In this document: positions 44,628-53,125 of the stretch, piece after piece
Layout of the letters: each line of letters opens with the position of its first letter
Numbering within the stretch: the first letter of the stretch is position 1
Source of the DNA: Ascochyta rabiei
Lineage: Eukaryota > Ascomycota > Dothideomycetes > Pleosporales > Didymellaceae
Length of the DNA: 64,000 nt
Reading direction: 5' to 3'
Assembly: GCF_004011695.2 (NCBI RefSeq)
Contig: NC_082419.1
Span: forward strand, 1,302,001-1,366,000
The notes under the pieces: generated by a model
Told to the model about the DNA's origin: nothing
Databases searched by the model: none
The model's input: the letters and a program-made list of their open reading frames with translations, nothing else
Made by a program: the position numbers and the translations under genes

Positions 44628-44955
44628 GTACTGTGTACGGGGTCTGCGTCGGTTGGCTATGTGGATTCTTTTAAAAGAAAATGACTGCACATGGGGTCTG
44701 CGTCGGTTGGCTATGTGGATTCTTTTAAAAGAAAATGACTGCACATGGGGTCTGCGTCGGTTGGCTATGTGGATTCCTTCTAAGAAAATGACTGCACATG
44801 GGGTCTGCGTCGGTTGGCTATGTGGATTCCTTCTAAGAAAATGACTGCACATGGGGTCTGCGTCGGTTGGCTATGTGGATTCCTTCTTTAAAAACGACTG
44901 TACACGGGGTCTGCGTCGGTTGGGCTATAGAATCAGCTGCACTGTACACGGGGTG
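44628..44955. repeat. about 54-bp tandem repeat downstream of GGC1
   Basis: Six units begin CTG[CT][AG][CT]A[CT]GGGGTCTGCG and contain GGTTGGCTATGTGGATTC. The first two carry the 14-bp palindrome TTCTTTTAAAAGAA; later copies shorten it to CCTTCTAAGAA and then degenerate. The array starts about 30 bp after the GGC1 stop, so it lies in the 3' UTR or terminator. Confidence 0.92.
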
Positions 44956-45080
44956 GCGCGAGATGCACAAGCACAAGCACAAGAACAAGCACAAGCGAGA
45001 GCGTTCAGGGTCTACCGACATAGGATATCAACATCTCCCCTCTCTCTCCACGGATAGCAAGCGTGACAGACGGATGGCGC

Positions 45081-45200
45081 CGAGTGAGACAAGGCACGGT
45101 CACGTGACAGTGGACTGCACCGAGTGAGACAAGGCACGGTCACGTAACAGCGAGCTATACAGAGTGAGACAAGACATGGTCACGTGATAGCGGGCTGCAC
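45081..45200. repeat. three 40-bp tandem repeats with CACGTG cores
   Basis: Exactly 3 x 40 bp. Each unit starts CGAGTGAGACAAG or AGAGTGAGACAAG and includes GGTCACGT[GA]A. Units 1 and 3 hold the palindrome TCACGTGA, the bHLH (E-box) core; unit 2 has lost it by one base. Confidence 0.9.
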
Positions 45201-45639
45201 CTCGTCTCATCCGACGCCTGCCACAACGGCTGCTTGTGCGGCGTTTGCGGTGGCAGCGAACCAAGGCAGCCGCCAGACAGGCGCCAGACACGACGGCCGT
45301 CGCAGCGCCAGAGCGGGCGGGCGGTGTGCAGCAGGCGGGCGAGTGTAGCAGGCGGGCGAGTGCAGGTCGTGTTCCAGGGCGGCAGGGCGGCAGGGCGGCG
45401 GGAACGACGGCTCCTTGTGACCTTGCCAGTGCCAGTCAGTGCCAGTGCCAGTGCCAGTGCCTTGTGCTTGGGCTTGAACAACGCTTGGCCGTGCCAAGGA
45501 GGCTCGCATCCACTGCACGTTGCAGCCAGCCTCTGGACCTGACACCGCCTGCCAGCGCCCTGCGACAGCCCACGACTCTCCCCTCACTGCCCGGCACGCT
45601 GCACCTGCTGCACCTACTGCACCTACTGCACACACACCC

Positions 45640-45780
45640 CCGTCGCCTGTCCCCCGTCGCCTGTCCCCGTCGCCCGTCCCCGTCGCCCGTCCCCGTCGCC
45701 CGTCCCCATCCCCATCCCCGTCGCCCGTCCCCATCCCCATCCCCATCCCCGTCGCCTGTCCCCGTCTCCCTTCGCCCGCA
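45640..45780. repeat. CCCGTCGCCC / CCCCATC low-complexity array
   Basis: Pyrimidine-rich interspersed units of CGTCGCCCGTCCC and CATCCC immediately upstream of YPT1, probably its promoter/5' UTR. Frames across it are compositional artefacts. Confidence 0.85.
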
Positions 45781-45800
45781 ACCCCAACCACGCCGCCAAA

Positions 45801-46714
45801 ATGAACCCCGAGTAGTAGGTAGCCTCCGCCCACCGCCCACCGCCCACCGCCAAGACGAATCTACGCCGGCGCAGTGCTAACCGTGGCCCCCCAGAGTACC
45901 TGCGTCGCCTGGATGCACGCAGCACCGCGCTGCAACCCCCCGCTGACGGCTCCCGCCCCAGATACGACTACCTCTTCAAGCTGCTCCTCATCGGCGATTC
46001 CGGCGTCGGAAAGTCCTGCCTGCTGCTTCGCTTCGCCGACGACACCTACACCGAGAGCTACATCTCCACCATCGGCGTCGACTTTGTGCGTCCGCCCCCG
46101 CCGTGCGCCGCCCCAGCCCGTCTCCGGCTAACACGTTGCAGAAAATCAGGACCATCGAGCTCGACGGCAAGACCGTGAAGCTGCAGATTGTTCGTCCTCC
46201 CGCCCGCGACAGACACAAGCCCACGCGCTGACTGCAACACAGTGGGACACAGCCGGCCAGGAGCGTTTCCGCACCATCACATCCTCGTACTACCGCGGCG
46301 CCCACGGCATCTGCGTCGTCTACGATGTCACCGACATGGACTCGTTCAACAACGTGAAGCAGTGGCTGCAGGAGATCGACCGCTACGCCACCGAGGGCGT
46401 CAACAAGCTGCTGGTCGGCAACAAGTCCGACATGGCGGACAAGAAGGTCGTCGAGTACACCGTTGCCAAGGTACGGCCGTCGTGACTGCCCAGATCGCGC
46501 AGCCTCTAACCCCACATAGGAGTTCGCAGACAGCCTTGGCATCCCCTTCCTCGAGACCTCGGCGAAGAGCGCCACCAACGTCGAGCAAGCCTTCCTGACC
46601 ATGGCCCGCCAGATCAAGGAGCGCATGGGAACCACAACCGCCAACACCAAGCCTACAGTCCCCATCGGGCAGGGCCAGGGCGTCCAGAGCGGCTCCGGCG
46701 GCGGCTGCTGCTAG
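45801..46714 (+). CDS. YPT1: Rab GTPase Ypt1/Rab1
   Basis: Exons: 45801-45814, about 45962-46085, 46142-46189, 46243-46470 and 46520-46714. From [18 protein letters not shown] (P-loop) through STIGVDFKIRTIEL (switch I), [19 protein letters not shown] (switch II), NKSD and ETSAKSA to the GGGCC prenylation tail, it is a textbook Rab1, which drives ER-to-Golgi transport. Total about 202 residues. MNPE is encoded at 45801, but the only canonical join to exon 2 keeps frame and yet makes codon 5 TA|A, a stop. The start exon is therefore unresolved. Intron 3 has a weak donor, GTTCGT. Confidence 0.9.
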
Positions 46715-46840
46715 ACGAGCCCTGCATGAGGAGACGAGGCCTGCAAGAGGAGACGAGGCCTGCAAGAGGAGACGAGGCCTGCAAGAGGAGACGAGGCCTG
46801 CAAGAGGAGACGAGGCGCTGAAGAGGAGACGAGGCCGTGC
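46714..46840. repeat. 19-bp tandem repeat downstream of YPT1
   Basis: GACGAGGCCTGCAAGAGGA repeated about six times, with edge copies diverged, beginning at the YPT1 stop codon itself. Confidence 0.92.
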
Positions 46841-47745
46841 TCCAAGCCTTGGACCCCCTCGTCCAGGCTCACAAGAGGAAGACGACACGAGCGGTATACG
46901 AGTTTCAGGCGTGGGTGTTTTGCGCGGTTGCGACATTTGATACGGTTCCTTAATGCTCATGCTCATGGTTTCCCTTCGACGCGCTGGTCCACAAAGTACA
47001 AACCACCGCTGCTCATCTCCCCCCTCGCCTGCTTATTCCTGTTGCACCCCCGCTCTCGAATCGCGACCATCTTTTTGATTCATGTTCTAGAAGGGGCTCT
47101 CTTTGGATTCTGCATGGGTCGAGTGCTCGTACGCATGGCTGCCAGGCCCGCTGCGAGCCCTTTGCCCTGTCGTTGCGTCAGGTGTTGGTAGTTTGGTATA
47201 CGATGCTTTTCCTAGTCGTGTGCTGTCTGATGGTGATGGTGATGGTGATGGTGATGGTGATGGACACTGAGTGTCTGATGGTAATTCTGCTCCTCGCCAC
47301 TGATGCTATGCAGCTGTGAAGCCCATGTTCTTGATTTGTTTTCCTCGTACAGCTTGTCTATTGACACGCCGACTTCCTCTTGCCGAGACACCCAAATACA
47401 AGTCCGTGCTGAATGCATTCAAAGCAGCTCTGCAGAAGCAGTACCACCCCCCAAGTCTTCAGACCATCACTCTTGTGATGTTCTCCTCGGACACCGCTAC
47501 CTACCTCTAGACAATCTTGTTAGAGGGAAAATCAAACATCAAATCGAGCGACGACTTGAACACTTTAACGGCATAATTCCCCCCGCAATAGCGTAGGAAA
47601 GAGGGAAAATTAAGAGCTACTGCGTCCTAGTTTTCTGCACTCCAGGCCTCCAACATCAATCTGTCTTGCGTCACAGTCCGTTCATACCTTTCTTCGCCTT
47701 GAATTGACCCCCCAGGCCAAGCAGGCACCAACAACACCACGCACA
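46841..47745. other. intergenic region with (GGTGAT)n
   Basis: Contains a GGTGAT hexamer run near 47228-47264. A frame at 47325-47510 reads AETPKYKSVLNAFKAALQKQ, which looks protein-like but is isolated and only about 60 codons. No gene is called. Confidence 0.45.
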
Positions 47746-49376
47746 ATGGCCAACTCTCCACCCCCTCCCAACCGCCGCAACCCCATACGCAACGCCGCAC
47801 AATGGCTCGCCCACGAACTAGGTCTGCACACCCTGCGCCACGCCGGAAAAGACGTCCACCTCATCATCCTAACCCGCTTCCTGCGCATGTACGCCTACGG
47901 CTCCGTCGCGCTGGTGCTAGCGCTCTATCTTCAAGCGCAGGGCCTCAGCGATGCGGAAATCGGCTTCTTCATGACGCTGACGCTGCTCGGGGACGTGGTG
48001 GTCTCGCTGCTGCTTACGCTTGTGGCCGATGCGTTGGGCAGGCGCAGGACGCTGATGCTGGGCGCGCTGGGCATGGCCGTCTCTGGGGCCGTGTTTGCGG
48101 TCTGTAGTAGCTATGTGGTTCTGTTGGCTGCTGCGGTTGTCGGCGTGATTAGCCCCAGTGGGAATGAAATTGGGCCCTTTCGGGCGGTCGAGGAGAGTAC
48201 GCTTGCGCATCTTGTTGGCGAGGAGCACAGGGCAGATGTGTTGTAAGTCTGGACTTCTGCGGCCCTTTTGATTGAAGTCATGTCCTGCTTGGAGGTCGTT
48301 TGCTTGCTGATATTCAGCAGTACATGGTACGTCGCCTTCGCCGTGCTGGGCACCTCAACCGGCCTGATTGTAGGCGGTCAAGCCGTCGATGCCCTAGCTG
48401 CAAGAACAGGCTGGACAGAACTCGACGCATATCGTGCGGTGTTCTGGATCTATACTGCCGTCGGCCTGACCAAAGCCACCTCAACTCTCTTCCTCAGCCA
48501 GGCGTGCGAGCACAAGAATACCCCCAAACCACAGCGCGAAGGGGAGACAGAACCCCTCCTGCCTAATGCAGACGACGACGCGCACCCACCCACTTCTGAC
48601 AGTCGCCTTGCTCAACCAGCAGTAGAGAAGAAGAAGAGTTGGAGCCCGTTTACTTCCATCTCGCCCAAGAGCCGCGCGGTTCTTTTCAAGCTATGCAGTC
48701 TGTTCTTCCTCGACTCACTCGGCTCAGGCATGGTGCCCTTCTCTCTCATCAACTTCTACCTGGACCGCAAATTCGGACTTCCCAAGGGCAAACTAGGCGG
48801 GATCATGAGCGCGACTTGGTCAGAGTCCCAAACACGCCCACGTCCTCTCTTCCCTCACACGCACTAACACCCCCCAGGTTCCTCTCCACGCTAGGCAACA
48901 TCTTCTCCGCCTCTTTATCTCGCCGCCTCGGCCCCATCAACGCAATGGTGTCCACGCACCTCCCGAGCTCAATCTTCCTGGGAACCATCCCCCTGGCGCC
49001 CTCCCTCCCACTAACCATCGCCTTCCTCATCGGCCGCTCCCTCCTAAGCTCCATGGACCAAGCGCCCCGCTCCGCGTTCCTGGCCAGCGTCGTGCTGCCC
49101 GAGGAGCGCACGGCCGTCATGGGCATTGTGAACACGTTGAAGATTCTGAGTCAGAGTGCGGGGCCCTGGCTTACGGGCTTGCTGGCTGGGAGCGGCCGGT
49201 TCTGGGTCGCGTTTGTGGTTGCGGGCGCGCTGAAGGCGGCGTACGATGTCCTGCTGCTGTCCTTGTTTGGGGGGCGGGGGTTTGGCCGGAAGAGCGAGGG
49301 CACGAGGGGTGAGGTGGTGCGGGATGGCGAGGGGGGATCGGACGATGCTGGGGTAGGGGCTGCGACGGTGCGGTAG
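47746..49376 (+). CDS. MFS transporter
   Basis: Three exons: 47746-48242, 48318-48818 and 48878-49376, 498 residues. N-terminal Pro-rich tail, then TMs with the motif-A loop LVADALGRRRTLML, and an NEIGPFRAVEESTLAHL segment. A long hydrophilic loop (about residues 230-300, with LLPNADDDAH) divides the two six-helix halves. The second half has DQAPRSAFLASVVLPEERTA and SAGPWLTGLLAGSG. This set is typical of the fungal MFS group with the PxRAxEES signature, substrate unknown. Intron 1 ends in a tandem CAGCAG acceptor (two products differing by one residue) and intron 2 has a weak GTCAGA donor. Confidence 0.85.
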
Positions 49377-49548
49377 GGAGGTGTCGAATGAGATTCTTCT
49401 CTATGGCGGTGTTGAAACCCGCCGTCTATGTCTACTTGGAATGGTATCTTGTTAAACTCCTCTAAGCTCCCGCTCGCCGCTCTTCATGCAATAATGCGAT
49501 AACGCCAAAACTGTGCTTCACTCCACCACGGCCCATCTCACGGTGCCA

Positions 49549-52506
49549 CTACCGTACCCTCCCTCCCTCTCCCTCCCCCTCCTCTCCCTCCTCCCCCTCC
49601 TCCCCCTCCTCCTCCCCATCCCCCTCATCCCCATCCCCCTCATCCACAATCCCAATTCCCTGCTCCAGCGTCCTCTGAAGCGTCTCCTGCAACAGCCTAA
49701 GCACAGTCTCGACATCCGTGGTATCGATATCCAATTCCACCCCGTCCTCACCGCGCAGCGTCTGGTTCCACAGCGCCTCGTAGTCGGGGTGATCCGGGTG
49801 GACGAGCTCGACGCGGGGTTTCTTCGCCCTGGGCGGGGGCGGGGGGAGGTGCGTGAAGGCGCGGGCCGTGGAGTGCAGTTTGGCGAGCATCTCGTCGTAC
49901 TCGGCGTCGGGTGTGGATTGGGAGGTCACGGCGCCGCCGGCGGGGATGCGCCAGAGGTCTTCCGAGTGCGCGCTTGGGGTGGTGGGCGAGGTGGACGAGG
50001 TTGCGGGCGCGGTGGGGAGCGTGGGGGAGGAGTGGTAGGAGACGGTGTCGATTTTGATGGCGGTGCGGATTACGACGCTGAAGTCGCCTCCGCCGCCTAC
50101 ATCGAGGTAGCCCAGCACGCCCGAGTATATGCCCCTCTTCTGCCCGCGCTCCTGTTCTTGGAGAATCTCGCAGGAACGCTTTTTCGGCGCACCGGTCATG
50201 CTGCCCGGTGGCAGGCTCTCGACGAATGCTTGGAAGCCGAGGTCTGGGACAGAGGTCCTGGCGATGAGTCCGCTCGAGCCGTCAACAGGGTCCTCCCACA
50301 GTTCGGGCGTGCTGGGTTTGTAGACGCCGGGAGGCAAGGCATCGACCACAGTGACGAGCTGCCAGACGGTTTCGTATTCTTCCACCTCCATCAGCTGGCT
50401 GACGCGGACGTTTTCGGAGCCGTAGACGCCATGCAGCTGGTGGCGGGTTAGATCGACAATCATGAGGTTTTCGGCGCGTTCTTTCGAGGAAGACAGGATG
50501 GCATGGGCATGGGCTGCAGTGACGCCGGGCTTCTTCTGCACAGTTCCTTTGATCGGGCGGCATTGAGCAGCCTGGGAGCGCGTCCAGGAGATGTAGCGTT
50601 CTGGGGAAGAAGAGAGTATGTGGACGTTGTGCATGCGCATGTAAGCGCTGAAGGGGGCTGGGTTCTGGCCAGCAAGCCGTTTGTAGAGGTTCCAGGAGTG
50701 CTGGTTGTCCTCGGCTTTGGAGAGGCGGCAGGCTGTCGGTTTACGAGCGCGAATCTCGTTCTGGTGTGTCAAGCAGAGTTCGTAGCTCTGACCATCAGCT
50801 ATGGCTTCCTGGCAGGATCGGACTTGTTCGCAGTATATCTCACGGGTTGCAAAGCTCTGCTTGCATGAGTCAATGTACTTGTACATGGGACCAAGCTTCT
50901 CAAATGGATCAGGTTCCGGTGTGGACGTTGATGATGGCGTAGACTCGCGGGATCTTGCTTCCAAGGCGTTGTAGATCAGCTCCTGCGTCTCCTCAACCCA
51001 GTCAAAGTCATTGGGTCCACGGATACTCTGCACGTAAATCTTCTTGACCTGGTGATCAAACACTATGCTTCTCGTGATGTATGCGAAGCAGATGTCCGGA
51101 TGATTGGCGCCACCCTCGACGGGAATGTTGATGGTTTCCAGTCCAGCTTCGTATGATGCGTAGCCCATGAAACCTCCCCAAAACGGGGCCCATGTCGTAG
51201 TCCTGGGTGGTGTTGTAGGCTGGAGGGTCCTTATGGCTTTCCTTAGGTACGGCCATGGATCCGTTACCTTCCACTGACTATGCACCTCATCACGGCCATC
51301 CCTGAGTTGCATGATTTTCGAACCCGTGTAGTAGTGTAATCGAAGTGTCTCTTCCGGAATTACAAGCCCAATGATGCTGTAACGTCCAGTGCCAACCGCC
51401 ATAGGTACCAGGTTTTCTTGAAGCCCAGACTGGAGCACTATTGCCTCGCGCCGTGGAATTTCCAATAGTTCGCAAACGTCTTCGACTGTCAATCGGCCAC
51501 TCCCTGTCGTAGCACAGTGCACGGTTGTAGACGGCAAACATGGAAGCGTTTGCTCGTCGCCGTGAGCTATCAGCGAAGCCAGTTCAGCAGGAAGCAGACC
51601 GTGGCGATCCTTTGTCAGGAAGTCAGTCTCTGCTACACCTTTCTGCATAGGCGGCTTCTTGCTATCACTTTCTGCGTAGAATCCGAGGTCGCGTCGGAAG
51701 TCGTGGAAAGTCATTGGTCGCAGCTGCGATGGCGTTAAGGTGATTTTGCGCGCGTCATGACTGAACATGCGTTTGCGTTTCCAGGATTGCGCATCTTCCC
51801 ACCAATTTCGAATGATGTGACTTCCCTCCTCGTTTGTGCAAACTGACTCCGGGTGGAACTGTACGCCCCAGAAGGGCTTCTGAATGTGCTTTACGCCCAT
51901 TAGTACCGCACCATTGCGTTCGCTGTCGAAATCCCATGCCAGCGGTTCCAATTGCGGACACGTCTCTGTCGACTCCCATAGTTGTGCTGGATATCGCACA
52001 GCTCGGTTTGTCTGGATTGGGTGGCCAAGCTTAACTTGCAAAGAATGGTATTGCGTGGTCTGCAACTTCTTCACATCTCTGAACATGGACTGTCCTTTGT
52101 GCAAGACCGATGTGACGATACCGTGCTTCGGCTCAACCAGCCTCTCGATGTCGGCGCCAAAGGCCAGACACAGTGACTGGAAGCCCAGACATATACCTAA
52201 CACAGGTGCGACCTCCTCGTTCCGCAGTTTCCATAGGTCGTTCATGAGACCAACATCTTTGCCGCATTTAGCCCATCCTGGACCGGGGCCGGCGACGATT
52301 GCATCAAAGTCTTGCACATACTGAGCGAATGTCAGGTTGTTGTGGTCCAAGGACTTGCTGGTTGAGAAACGAGTTTCATCAATGAAAATTTTGGTGACTT
52401 TGGCGTTCGTGTTCTGCTCAACAAGAGCGACGATGTTGTTGGAAAAGGAATCATATGCGTCCAAAAAGAGGATCCGGCGTGGTGGGTTCGAGAGGGCAGG
52501 GGCCAT
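49549..52506 (-). CDS. ABZ1: bifunctional p-aminobenzoate (ADC) synthase, PabA-PabB fusion
   Basis: One exon, 985 residues from the ATG at 52506 (the frame is open upstream without a better start). Residues 10-230 are a class I glutamine amidotransferase: oxyanion DAYDSFSNN, GPGPG, nucleophile Cys106 in GICLGFQS, His218/Glu220 in GVQFHPES. The remainder is the chorismate-binding domain: GGFMGYASYEAG, ILSSSPERYI, CRPIKGTVQKKPG, SLPPGSMTGAPKKRS, and GDFSVVIRTA. It converts chorismate and glutamine to aminodeoxychorismate for folate synthesis. The C-terminus ends in an extra Glu/Gly repeat tail (about 30 residues), low complexity and probably dispensable. Confidence 0.95.
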   Translation of the reverse strand: MAPALSNPPRRILFLDAYDSFSNNIVALVEQNTNAKVTKIFIDETRFSTSKSLDHNNLTFAQYVQDFDAIVAGPGPGWAKCGKDVGLMNDLWKLRNEEVAPVLGICLGFQSLCLAFGADIERLVEPKHGIVTSVLHKGQSMFRDVKKLQTTQYHSLQVKLGHPIQTNRAVRYPAQLWESTETCPQLEPLAWDFDSERNGAVLMGVKHIQKPFWGVQFHPESVCTNEEGSHIIRNWWEDAQSWKRKRMFSHDARKITLTPSQLRPMTFHDFRRDLGFYAESDSKKPPMQKGVAETDFLTKDRHGLLPAELASLIAHGDEQTLPCLPSTTVHCATTGSGRLTVEDVCELLEIPRREAIVLQSGLQENLVPMAVGTGRYSIIGLVIPEETLRLHYYTGSKIMQLRDGRDEVHSQWKVTDPWPYLRKAIRTLQPTTPPRTTTWAPFWGGFMGYASYEAGLETINIPVEGGANHPDICFAYITRSIVFDHQVKKIYVQSIRGPNDFDWVEETQELIYNALEARSRESTPSSTSTPEPDPFEKLGPMYKYIDSCKQSFATREIYCEQVRSCQEAIADGQSYELCLTHQNEIRARKPTACRLSKAEDNQHSWNLYKRLAGQNPAPFSAYMRMHNVHILSSSPERYISWTRSQAAQCRPIKGTVQKKPGVTAAHAHAILSSSKERAENLMIVDLTRHQLHGVYGSENVRVSQLMEVEEYETVWQLVTVVDALPPGVYKPSTPELWEDPVDGSSGLIARTSVPDLGFQAFVESLPPGSMTGAPKKRSCEILQEQERGQKRGIYSGVLGYLDVGGGGDFSVVIRTAIKIDTVSYHSSPTLPTAPATSSTSPTTPSAHSEDLWRIPAGGAVTSQSTPDAEYDEMLAKLHSTARAFTHLPPPPPRAKKPRVELVHPDHPDYEALWNQTLRGEDGVELDIDTTDVETVLRLLQETLQRTLEQGIGIVDEGDGDEGDGEEEGEEGEEGEEGEGEGGRVR

Positions 52507-53125
52507 TTGAAAGGCCCACGTGGCGAACTTTAGTTTGTCGTGCTTGCTGGCTCCTTGAGTCGTTGTAATCGTTGTGATTGCACAGCAAGAAGCTATCAGC
52601 TTACAATACCACTGGGGATGAGGTCTCGATCTAGTGGGTACGTCGTTCTTTGGTCTTGTAAGAATTATGCAGGTCCTTCGGAAGGTCAATAGGACTGAAT
52701 ATGACTCGCTATGCTGAAATGCCGTCAACAAACGGGAGTGAGACTCAGTACTCCAATGCAAACCAGGAAAAGAAAGACAAAGAAAACTGTTCAACAGAAA
52801 TCGTGTCGTAGGGGTCAAAGGAAAGACTTGAGCATCGATGAGTGACAAAAAGTTAGTCTCGAGCGATAGCGGGATTTATTGTAGCCGGGGTGTTGATGCA
52901 GGGTCCCGTTAGCGCGTGCGCTTGCCGTAACGAGCCGATCGAGAACAACCGCGCTTCTGGAAGACATGCACAGAAAGGGTCACGCAGACGACCAGGCCAG
53001 AAGCGTACATCTGTCACATCCTTTGTCCTTTGTTCTTTGTTTGTTGCTTGGTTCACACAATCTGTATGAATGCTGTGTAGGCTGTTTGTGGTTGTCGTTA
53101 TAGAAAATGTGCATCGTCAGCTTAT

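Noticed and set aside
39835..47264. Tandem arrays as a CRISPR array
   Set aside because: Units are contiguous without unique spacers and the genome is eukaryotic.
47316..47510. Small gene upstream of the second MFS transporter
   Set aside because: About 60 codons, no family, no nearby exon; may be a relic but cannot be supported.
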